From positions 1 through 14,077 of the forward strand of contig JADYYL010000189.1 of the NCBI GenBank assembly GCA_020853655.1: 14,077 nt of DNA, written 5' to 3'. Position 1 is the first letter of the stretch. The number at the start of each line of letters is the position of its first letter. Below, one piece after another: positions 7,771-14,077 of the stretch. The stretch is from Deltaproteobacteria bacterium. GTDB lineage: Bacteria > Bdellovibrionota_C > UBA2361 > SZUA-149 > JADYYL01. The translations under genes and the position numbers were made by a program. The notes under the pieces were generated by a model. It made no database searches and was not told where the DNA came from. It saw nothing but the letters and a program-made list of their open reading frames with translations.

Positions 7771-7815
7771 GAAAAGAAAAAGCCGCTCGGGGCGTAAGGA
7801 CCCTCGGAGCGGCTT
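7771..7815 (-). terminator. Intrinsic terminator of the 388-residue protein gene
   Basis: Read on the minus strand, a 9-bp stem (AAGCCGCTC / GAGCGGCTT, arms 7780-7788 and 7807-7815) with extra GGG/CCC pairing inside is followed at once by TTTTTCTTTT. It starts 34 bp past the stop at 7849. It separates this gene from the 84-residue protein, AIM24 and protease genes. Confidence 0.85.
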
Positions 7816-7848
7816 CTCTCGGAATGGAAAACTGAACGAAATTCCGAA

Positions 7849-9015
7849 CTACGGCATGTAGTTGTTGTTCTCGACTGAAGCATCATATGTGACAGCGGTC
7901 GGCACTGGACGCTCCTTGCCCATCGCCTTGTAGGCAGCGTTGAGGAATGCTTCCCGATTGTTCGTCAGCACCGTGATGTTGCTGTCAAAGGTTGGATCCG
8001 GGTTGAGGCCTCGCTTCCGGTCTTGTGCCGAAAGGCGGCCCATCAGCGCAGAGTGCGTCTCGCCCCGTCGCGAAGCCATCGCGAGCGAGTAATTCTCAAC
8101 GGCATGCATGAGATCTTCGTTCATCGTCTTGTTCTCAACAGCGGAACGAAGCCCGTCCATGTTGAGGCCCGCCGTGATCTGATTTGCGGCAATGCCGTTT
8201 ACTGTTTGTCCATTGAGGAGACGATTACCGAACTCGGTGAGTACCTCTTGATCGACGAGGCCGTTCCGCTTCTCGGCGGTATAGGAACCAAGATTTTGAT
8301 TGCGGATCGCCGTGAGTTTCTCGTCGCGCAACGTTTCGAACTGCCCTGTTCCTCCGATGACGCTCATCGCGCTTGAATACAGCTCGCGTTGTTCGGACGA
8401 AAGGGAGGGTTCTTTCAAGCGTTCGTCGATGGCGCCGAGACGTTTTGCGCTATTGCGGAGCTCGTCCATCGCGCTGTTCCCCGTGCGAATGCGCTCGTCG
8501 AGATACGTCATGCGCTGCGAGTCTGGGTGCTTGTTGAGAAGCTCGTCGCGTCGCCCAGCGAGTGCCGCTTCGCCAACGCGGAGCACGGCCTCGCGAGTTG
8601 CCGCGTCGGTGGCATCGAGCGTTCCTGTCGGCGGAAGACCGTTCCGTGTTTGGAACTCAGTGATGACCTGTGCGCGTGAGAGACCGTTCGAGTCTCCGGC
8701 GCCGTACTGTGTTTCGCGAAGCACTTTCTCAATGCTCGCATCGAGTCGGTTGACGACGTTGGTGCGCTCAGTGTTCAGACCATCTTGCGTCGTCGGCAAA
8801 TTTTCTGTCGCCGCTGTGCTCGAGGACGCGGTGAGAGCGCGGTTGCGCTCAAGCTGTTGGAGATAGAGGGCGCGGTAGTCAGTCTGATTCGAATACGATG
8901 GACGCTCATCTCGATCATCGTGTCGCTCAACGCTCGGATGATTCGTTGTCGAGCGAACCGGACCTCCGGTGCGCGTCGCTGACTGCATCTGACGGATGTG
9001 AGCTTGCATGGTCAT
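7849..9015 (-). CDS. Soluble polar protein of unknown function with a short peptidoglycan-binding-like stretch
   Basis: The protein has 388 residues from the ATG at 9015; a second ATG two codons later is also possible, and no strong Shine-Dalgarno is visible. It has no signal peptide, no membrane helix and no cysteine. The first 80 residues are Ser/Thr/Gln/Arg-rich and look disordered; the rest is charged, Ala-rich and mainly helical. Residues 114-146 (RAQVITEFQTRNGLPPTGTL, then DATDAATREAV) resemble the second half of a PG_binding_1 repeat (FQ..NGL..TG.vD..T..A). One half-repeat without a partner is weak evidence for cell-wall binding. The gene stands alone with its own terminator. Its place beside the membrane-protease run and the second asnB gives no clear role. 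Confidence 0.8.
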   Translation of the reverse strand: MTMQAHIRQMQSATRTGGPVRSTTNHPSVERHDDRDERPSYSNQTDYRALYLQQLERNRALTASSSTAATENLPTTQDGLNTERTNVVNRLDASIEKVLRETQYGAGDSNGLSRAQVITEFQTRNGLPPTGTLDATDAATREAVLRVGEAALAGRRDELLNKHPDSQRMTYLDERIRTGNSAMDELRNSAKRLGAIDERLKEPSLSSEQRELYSSAMSVIGGTGQFETLRDEKLTAIRNQNLGSYTAEKRNGLVDQEVLTEFGNRLLNGQTVNGIAANQITAGLNMDGLRSAVENKTMNEDLMHAVENYSLAMASRRGETHSALMGRLSAQDRKRGLNPDPTFDSNITVLTNNREAFLNAAYKAMGKERPVPTAVTYDASVENNNYMP

Positions 9016-9495
9016 AGAGAAACCCGAGAAAACTTTATTGCGGAATCACTCTCTTCTGTTGTGAGGAGATAGGGGCGTCGCGTGATGTTCGACGCGGTAA
9101 AAAGAATAGGTTCACGGAACGGCTCTCGTCGCTGGGCTAAAATGCTCGATTGTGAGGAATATCAGTTAGTTAGAATGACTGGGCCGGGGGCGTGACTGGT
9201 CCGGCAGCGCGTTCTGAGATTCCGCTCGGGGCGGCAGGTCAGTAGCGACTCCCTCCCACGTCAAGATCGTCGGTCGGCGCAGGATCGCGAGGGCTCGCAC
9301 GATTGGTGGAGAAGATCGGGAGTGCCCGGCAGGACGGTGCGCTGGCAGCGCTGGCTCTTCCGCGGAACGTCAGCCGTCCCGCCGTCTGTACAGGCTTCCC
9401 GCCCTCCCGACAGGGGGTGTTCTGTGCTAGGGAAGCTCTCATACTGACTCGGCGCTTCCTCTGCGGGAGCGGTCTTTTCTCCCGGAAAACTCGAT
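9016..9495. other. 480-bp divergent intergenic region without a gene
   Basis: This is the gap between the minus-strand gene starting at 9015 and the plus-strand asnB at 9496, so it should carry both promoters. The left third (9016-9180) is more AT-rich. For the plus strand I see TAAAAT (9138-9143) without a good -35, and TAGAAT (9171-9176) with TTGTGA at a short 15-bp spacing. Neither is convincing, and I found no good minus-strand promoter. The right part (9181-9495) is GC-rich with several inverted repeats. I see no tRNA or T-box core. Short ORFs here have no Shine-Dalgarno or recognisable product. Confidence 0.6.
9394..9484 (+). promoter_or_regulatory. Leader with competing hairpins upstream of asnB
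   Basis: GCTTCCC (9394-9400) can pair with GGGAAGC (9430-9436), with CCCT/AGGG pairing inside the loop. The same GGAAGC (9431-9436) can instead pair with GCTTCC (9454-9459). A third hairpin, CGGGAG (9464-9469) with CTCCCG (9479-9484), ends 11 bp before the ATG and overlaps the only purine-rich stretch before the start. Mutually exclusive pairing of this kind is typical of attenuators and translational switches, but short GC-rich stems also arise by chance. Confidence 0.35.
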
Positions 9496-11382
9496 ATGTG
9501 CGGAATCGCGGGGTTTCTTCAGCGCTCTCAGGCTCTTCCGCCGGATGAGGCGCAGCGTCTTGCCGTGAGCATGGCCACCGCGATGTACCATCGAGGGCCC
9601 GACGACGGCGGGGTCTGGCTCGATCCCGAGAACGCCTGCTGCCTATCGCAACGGCGTCTGAGCATCATCGACCTCTCGCCAGCGGGACATCAACCGATGG
9701 AGAGCTCGTGTGGCCGGTATGTGATCACGTTCAATGGCGAGATCTACAACTACCTCGATGTGCGCTCCGATCTTGAGTCGCATGGCGTGCAGTTCCGCAC
9801 GAAGACCGACACCGAAGTTTTGATTGAAGCCCTGAAGTTCTACGGCGACGCCGCATTCAGTCGGCTCGACGGGATGTATGCGTTTGCGCTCTATGACCGA
9901 AAGGAGCGAGAGCTCCTCCTCGCGCGGGACCCCTTCGGCGAGAAGCCGCTCTACTATACCGATCAAGGGGGATGCTTCGCATTCTCGTCGGAGTTGCATG
10001 CGCTGACGCTCATTCCGAATTTTGATGCCACTATCAGCGAAGAGTCGATCGCCGAGTACTTGGCCTTCCAATACGTGCCGGCGCCGAACACGATCTATCG
10101 CGCTGTTTCAAAGTTGCGACCCGGTCATTTCTTGCGCTTGAGGCTCCACGGCGCGCCGCGGATCGGCAGGCACTTTCGTTTCGCCCCGCACTCGAGCCCG
10201 GTGCAGCGTCCGATGGGGGAACTTGCAGAGGAATTGGAAAGCATTTTGCTGACCAGTCTCCGGCGTCGCTTGATCGCGGATGTGCCGCTTGGCGCGTTTC
10301 TCTCCGGAGGCGTGGATTCCTCGACCGTCGTTGCTCTTGTGACAAAGAAGCTTGGCCGAGAGTTGAAGACCTTCTCGATTGGGTTTGAGGGGACGCAGGA
10401 GTCGGAGCACATTCTCGCGCGCGAGATGGCTGCCATTACGGGATCCCAACATTTCGAGAAGGTGCTGAGTGCCGACGTCCTCGAACTCGCGACAAAGATT
10501 GGGCGAGTTCTCGATGAGCCCAACGGTGACTCGTCGTGCCTCCCCACATATCTCCTCTCGCAGTTCACGCGCGAACACGTCACCGTGGCGATCTCGGGCG
10601 ACGGTGGGGATGAGATGTTTGGCGGATACGGACGTTACTTCTCGACTCTCGCTGAGTCTGAACGAAAGGAGAGTGGCGACCATTCATTTCAAGGATGGAT
10701 GGCGGGGCGCGCCTATTTCTCATCACGGATGCTGATCTTCTCTGACGGTGAACTGCGCGATCTCTTCGGTCAAATTCCTGCACGCGCGGATACCACCCTT
10801 GCGGCGCTGCGCGCACGAGTCGATTCCTCGGTGAAGCCACTTTTGTCGCGGTTGCGGGAGATCGACACAGAAAATTACATGCCGGGTGCGGTGCTCCCGA
10901 AAGTCGACCGCATGAGCATGCAACATGCACTCGAAGTTCGAACGCCGTTTCTCAGCCGTGAAGTGGCGAGGTTTGCCGAACGACTCCATCCCGACGCGTG
11001 TTACTCGAACTGGCAAGGGAAGTTGGTGTTGAAGGACATTGCCTGCAAGTTCATTCCGCGGCGGATCATCGAGCGGCCAAAGATGGGATTCGGATTGCCG
11101 ACAAATATCTGGGGCCGTGAGGTGATGCTCGGCGCGCTTCGCGAGCTGGTGTTCTCAGAGGACGCGAAGCTCAAGAACTGGGTGCCGATGGCGGGACTCA
11201 ATCGGTTCCGCCAGCGCCAAGAGCATCCGGACTCATTTGCGCTCTATCAAACGTGGTGTCTTGTGTTGCTTGAGATCTGGCTTCGCAATCATCCGGTCCG
11301 AAGGGCCGAACACGGAAGTGCAGACGGGATTCGAGTGCATCGCGGAACCCGGCCCGAAACCTTAGCCTCGGCGGTGCAGTAG
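9496..11382 (+). CDS. asnB: Asparagine synthase (glutamine-hydrolysing) family amidotransferase, complete
   Basis: The protein has 628 residues, near the family's usual 590-650. MCGIAGF gives the catalytic Cys2. HRGPDDGG (32-39), RRLSIIDL (53-60), NGEIYN (80-85) and TDTE (104-107) complete the class II glutaminase domain. GEKPLYY (148-154) follows. The synthetase domain has a canonical PP-loop, SGGVDSS (270-276), and SGDGGDEMFGGY (367-378). LEVRTPFLSREV and PKMGFGLPTNIW lie in the C-terminal part. All catalytic motifs are intact, unlike the altered PP-loop in the partial copy at the left edge, and the two copies are too different for a recent duplication. It is followed after one base by a GT4 glycosyltransferase. 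Asparagine synthesis or amidation of a glycan building block are both possible; the context favours the latter. The Shine-Dalgarno is weak (GGAA). Confidence 0.95.
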   Translation: MCGIAGFLQRSQALPPDEAQRLAVSMATAMYHRGPDDGGVWLDPENACCLSQRRLSIIDLSPAGHQPMESSCGRYVITFNGEIYNYLDVRSDLESHGVQFRTKTDTEVLIEALKFYGDAAFSRLDGMYAFALYDRKERELLLARDPFGEKPLYYTDQGGCFAFSSELHALTLIPNFDATISEESIAEYLAFQYVPAPNTIYRAVSKLRPGHFLRLRLHGAPRIGRHFRFAPHSSPVQRPMGELAEELESILLTSLRRRLIADVPLGAFLSGGVDSSTVVALVTKKLGRELKTFSIGFEGTQESEHILAREMAAITGSQHFEKVLSADVLELATKIGRVLDEPNGDSSCLPTYLLSQFTREHVTVAISGDGGDEMFGGYGRYFSTLAESERKESGDHSFQGWMAGRAYFSSRMLIFSDGELRDLFGQIPARADTTLAALRARVDSSVKPLLSRLREIDTENYMPGAVLPKVDRMSMQHALEVRTPFLSREVARFAERLHPDACYSNWQGKLVLKDIACKFIPRRIIERPKMGFGLPTNIWGREVMLGALRELVFSEDAKLKNWVPMAGLNRFRQRQEHPDSFALYQTWCLVLLEIWLRNHPVRRAEHGSADGIRVHRGTRPETLASAVQ

Positions 11383-11383
11383 T

Positions 11384-13552
11384 ATGCGGCTCCGCACCTA
11401 CTCACTCCTCCTCCATTTCCTCCGCAACCCGAGCGCGCACGTCGCCTTGTTCGTTGAGCGCGAGTGCCCACCGCACATCGAACTGCTTGAGAACGAGCGA
11501 ACGGTCTTTTCGCTATGGGGGAAAGAGCGAAGTGCGCAAGGGGAGCGAGTCGTTCGAGAAGACTGGCGAGATGGAAAGTTCTGGCGAAACGTTGCGCTGC
11601 CGACAGGGCGTGTCGAGGTTGTCTTCGATTGTGCGGAGTCGGGAATTCCGAGCGAAGCGTTCAAGGCTCTGAGAGCGCGCGGCATCGAGCGCGTGATCTG
11701 TTTCGATCGAGGCGACTGGCGAAGCGTGGTGCTGGGAGGAAAGATGCTCTCCGCGGAAGCAAAGCGCGGGTTGCGATCGTGGCTCGAGAGCGTGGAAACA
11801 ACCATAGCGCTTCCGCTTCGTAAGGCGCTGCTGAAGCTTTTTGCTCGCGATGTGCGGTCGGTGTCGCTCGCGGGTTTTCGTCACGATCGGGAGTGCTGCT
11901 TTCTTGCCGACGTTCCCGCGATTCATGGTTTTGCCGATGTCGTTGGGCGCCATGGCGAGCACTCGATGTTCTTCGAGGAGACTACGCAGCTGACGCTTCA
12001 TGCCCCCCACGACGATATCCGACGTTACGGCAGGGGACGAATGTCCCACTGGGAAACTCAGATCTTCCTCTCGACGACGGACAATACTGACCCGAATCAC
12101 AACGGCCGACGATATCGCGTCGTTCTGTTTGGCTCGAAAAAGCGGGCGTTGAAAAGTGTCTTCCGTGCAGCGTTCGCACAGCGGCCACTTTCGCGAGTCA
12201 TCAGCGATGCGCCGCCACTGATTGTCGATCAAGGGAGCTCGTTCGTCGAAACGCTTGAGCAGTTCGTGGCGAAGGATGAAGCCCGAGGGTTTATGCGCGA
12301 TGGCAGCGAGACAGAGCAGATCGCGCTGTTCACGACTGACCTTTCATCCGGAGGAGCGGAGCATCAGATTTGTCTTCTCGCGCAGATGCTGAAGCGGCGA
12401 GGTTTTTCTCCCGAGGTGCTGACGTATCGACGAGAGGAGGCGAGCTCTCTGCACTACGCTCCATTGCTCCGCCGTGAGCAGATCCCACACCGGTTTATCT
12501 CTGAGCCTGAGAAAAGTTGGCGGATGGAGCGGATGATCACGCGGGGTGGGATCGAAGACCTCTGGCTCTTGCGGCGCCTACCCGAAGAGTTTCGCGACGA
12601 TGTGTTCAATGTCTACACGCATCTCATGTCGCTTCAGCCTCAGATCTTGTACTGCTCGCTCGATCATTCGAACGTGATTGGAGCGCTCGCGGGATGGCTC
12701 GCCGGCGTGCCGCGCATTCTGCTTTCAACACGAAACGTCAACCCGACGCACTTTCCGTTCATCTGGAAGAACTACTATCGCGATGTGTACCGCACGATGG
12801 CGAAGTCACCGCGGGTGCAGCTTGTCGCGAACTCTCGACGGGGTGCAGAAAGCTACGCGGAGTGGTTGGGCGTAGACGTTTCTCGATTCGGACTTGTGCC
12901 GAACGGCGTTGATTCGCGGCGGTTTCATCGACCGGACGACACGGTGCTGCAGGCGTTCCGCAAGGAGGTCGGTGTCCCAATCGACGCGCCTCTCATCGGC
13001 GGAGTCTTTCGCCTCTCGGCCGAGAAACGTCCGGAGATGTTCGTTGAGGTGATTGAACGTGTCATCGAGTGGATACCGACGGCACATGCCGTCATCGCTG
13101 GTGTTGGCGGACTCGAGGAGCGGGTGAGAGCGGACATCGCGAAACGAGGGCTCGAGAATCGAGTGCATCTCATCGGTCGGCGCATGGATGTGCCGGTGGT
13201 GCTCTCTGCCTCTGACGTCGTGTTGCTGACATCTGAAGTCGAAGGCACACCGAATGTGCTGCTCGAATCGTCGTTGCTCGGCACGCCCGCGGTAGCGACG
13301 GATGTCGGCGCAGTTTCTGAGGTGATCCTCGATGGCGAGAGCGGATTTGTCTGCTCCGCGAAGAAGTCGTCAGCACTCCTGGAGCAACTCACTGGCGGTT
13401 GCGTGATGATCCTTCATCAAAAGCAGCTCCGCGAACAGTTCGGTGATCGAGCACGCACGCACGTTGAAACAGCGTACTCCCTTGACCGTATGCTCGAGCG
13501 CCACCTCGAACTGTTCCCCATCACCCAATCCCCTCTCCGCCGCCGCGCCTAG
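11384..13552 (+). CDS. GT4-family glycosyltransferase with a 300-residue N-terminal extension
   Basis: The protein has 722 residues, far above the usual 360-420 of GT4 enzymes. The C-terminal part (about 311-722) is a GT-B glycosyltransferase. It has the N-lobe loop SSGGAEHQ (321-328), the linker VPNGVDSRRF (505-514), GVFRLSAEKRP (540-550) and the nucleotide-sugar site E620-x7-E628 in the EGTPNVLLE segment. GT4 enzymes move a sugar from a nucleotide donor to a lipid-linked or other acceptor at the cytoplasmic side. Residues 1-195 match nothing I recognise. Residues 196-249 carry HAPHDDIR, SHW and a STTDNTDPNHNGRRY stretch and resemble the extracytoplasmic module of the membrane protein at 1161-3197. 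No membrane helix is seen. The ATG lies one base after the asnB stop without a clear Shine-Dalgarno, so translational coupling is likely. Confidence 0.9.
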   Translation: MRLRTYSLLLHFLRNPSAHVALFVERECPPHIELLENERTVFSLWGKERSAQGERVVREDWRDGKFWRNVALPTGRVEVVFDCAESGIPSEAFKALRARGIERVICFDRGDWRSVVLGGKMLSAEAKRGLRSWLESVETTIALPLRKALLKLFARDVRSVSLAGFRHDRECCFLADVPAIHGFADVVGRHGEHSMFFEETTQLTLHAPHDDIRRYGRGRMSHWETQIFLSTTDNTDPNHNGRRYRVVLFGSKKRALKSVFRAAFAQRPLSRVISDAPPLIVDQGSSFVETLEQFVAKDEARGFMRDGSETEQIALFTTDLSSGGAEHQICLLAQMLKRRGFSPEVLTYRREEASSLHYAPLLRREQIPHRFISEPEKSWRMERMITRGGIEDLWLLRRLPEEFRDDVFNVYTHLMSLQPQILYCSLDHSNVIGALAGWLAGVPRILLSTRNVNPTHFPFIWKNYYRDVYRTMAKSPRVQLVANSRRGAESYAEWLGVDVSRFGLVPNGVDSRRFHRPDDTVLQAFRKEVGVPIDAPLIGGVFRLSAEKRPEMFVEVIERVIEWIPTAHAVIAGVGGLEERVRADIAKRGLENRVHLIGRRMDVPVVLSASDVVLLTSEVEGTPNVLLESSLLGTPAVATDVGAVSEVILDGESGFVCSAKKSSALLEQLTGGCVMILHQKQLREQFGDRARTHVETAYSLDRMLERHLELFPITQSPLRRRA

Positions 13553-13675
13553 AGCGGAGGAAATATCGCGGTCCTCTCCAACACATTGATTCTAGAGCAT
13601 TGAACGTTTCTGCGTAGCGCGAGTTCAACATTTTGCTGCTAAGCAATCGACGATGTGGCGAAGGGTCAAATCCCT

Positions 13676-13691
13676 GCGGATTGCCAAACTC
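13676..13691 (+). repeat. Direct repeat, copy 1 of 2 (16 bp)
   Basis: GCGGATTGCCAAACTC recurs at 14041-14056 with a single mismatch (GCGGATTGCGAAACTC). The copies are 365 bp apart and in the same orientation. Confidence 0.6.
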
Positions 13692-13739
13692 GATAAGCGT
13701 CTAGGTAACGCGGGCCAGCTTCTCGTTGGCGATCGGCTC

Positions 13740-13763
13740 AACAATCTATCGTATCGGATTGTT
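13740..13763. repeat. Inverted repeat
   Basis: AACAATC / GATTGTT form a perfect 7-bp stem around a 10-nt loop that contains TATCG twice. No T-tract follows on either strand. Confidence 0.5.
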
Positions 13764-13845
13764 AAATATCCTAGATTCCCGGTTTACAACGAATGCTTCC
13801 AAAACCCGTTATAAAAAGTTCGGACGCGATCTGGACGTTTGTTAG

Positions 13846-13876
13846 AGCATTCGACTCTCCGAGGATGTTGAATGCT
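13846..13876. repeat. Strong inverted repeat (10-bp stem)
   Basis: AGCATTCGAC and GTTGAATGCT pair over 10 positions, one of them G-U, around an 11-nt loop. It begins within the second copy of a TAGAGCATT direct repeat (13843-13851), whose first copy is at 13593-13601. Confidence 0.55.
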
Positions 13877-14011
13877 ACCACGATATCAGCTCTCGTTTAT
13901 TCGCAATTGCAGCTCACACCACGCTTCCTCGCCCGCCATAAGCTTCCATTTCACGTACGTCCGCGCGCATATTGAATCTCACGTAATGCCGTACGCCTCG
14001 TGCGCTCACGC

Positions 14012-14033
14012 AATCTTCGCAGCGAAGATTTTT
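14012..14033 (+). terminator. Possible intrinsic terminator
   Basis: AATCTTCGC (14012-14020) and GCGAAGATT (14022-14030) are perfect inverted repeats, giving at least an 8-bp stem with a tight loop. The 3' arm runs into TTTTT (14029-14033). The stem is not very GC-rich. It lies 460 bp past the GT4 stop, so it would end either a long 3' UTR or a separate non-coding transcript. Confidence 0.4.
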
Positions 14034-14040
14034 AACGTAC

Positions 14041-14056
14041 GCGGATTGCGAAACTC
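14041..14056 (+). repeat. Direct repeat, copy 2 of 2 (16 bp)
   Basis: GCGGATTGCGAAACTC matches the copy at 13676-13691 in 15 of 16 positions and follows the terminator-like hairpin by 7 bp. Confidence 0.6.
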
Positions 14057-14077
14057 CACCGCGCCCTGATACCGGTG

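Larger units (their letters stand above)
13553..14077. other. Non-coding, structured right end of the window
   Basis: I find no convincing gene in these 525 bp. The short open frames, such as one of 60 codons at 13793-13975, lack a Shine-Dalgarno and recognisable residues and run through strong hairpins. The region looks more AT-rich than the genes. It contains two direct-repeat pairs and inverted repeats at 13600-13628, 13633-13646, 13740-13763, 13846-13876 and 14012-14030. It may be intergenic sequence with structured RNA, or decayed sequence. Confidence 0.55.

Noticed and set aside
9386..9393. CTGTACAG palindrome as a LexA-type operator
   Set aside because: LexA boxes need the half-sites spaced apart; an isolated 8-bp palindrome is expected by chance.
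9303..9548. 81-codon frame overlapping the asnB start
   Set aside because: It has no Shine-Dalgarno or recognisable product, runs into asnB in another frame, and passes through the leader hairpins.
13533..13559. Terminator at the GT4 stop (CTCCGC / GCGGAG)
   Set aside because: The 6-bp stem overlaps the stop codon and is not followed by a T-tract on either strand.
13658..13685. tRNA T-arm-like GGGTCAAATCCC
   Set aside because: The loop is one base short of the seven-base T loop, and there is no matching acceptor stem, anticodon arm or D arm upstream.

Overview
The window is bacterial: compact genes, ATGA-type overlaps, GTG as well as ATG starts, Shine-Dalgarno sites and an intrinsic terminator. 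The coding part looks moderately GC-rich. There is no rRNA, tRNA or lineage marker, so I cannot name the organism. The gene content (two AsnB-type amidotransferases, two large polytopic membrane proteins with glycosyltransferase-C-like features, and a GT4 glycosyltransferase) points to a cell-surface polysaccharide or glycoconjugate locus.

Left block (1-5158, minus strand): a three-gene unit read right to left. It holds a 654-residue polytopic membrane protein, a 678-residue paralogue overlapping it by 4 bp (ATGA), and an AsnB-type amidotransferase cut by the window edge. A candidate sigma-70 promoter lies at 5215-5243.

Middle block (5345-9015, minus strand): a soluble 388-residue protein of unknown function with its own intrinsic terminator (7771-7815), then a tight run of an 84-residue membrane protein, an AIM24-family protein and an M48-type membrane zinc protease. 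AIM24 and the protease are separated by one base. This block does not look like sugar metabolism and seems to sit between two glycan units.

Right block (9496-13552, plus strand): a second, complete AsnB and, one base later, a 722-residue protein with a C-terminal GT4 glycosyltransferase and a long N-terminal extension. A 480-bp leader with competing hairpins precedes asnB.

Right end (13553-14077): no convincing gene. It looks more AT-rich than the genes, holds two pairs of short direct repeats and several hairpins, and ends near a terminator-like hairpin.

The most interesting observation is a short module shared by the N-terminal half of the GT4 protein and the extracytoplasmic loop of the 678-residue membrane protein. 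The spacing L-x2-H-x2-H-D-x-I-R-x4-G-x2-S-H-W is identical in both, and a degenerate copy appears in the 654-residue paralogue. It links the two glycan blocks and may be an undescribed accessory domain.
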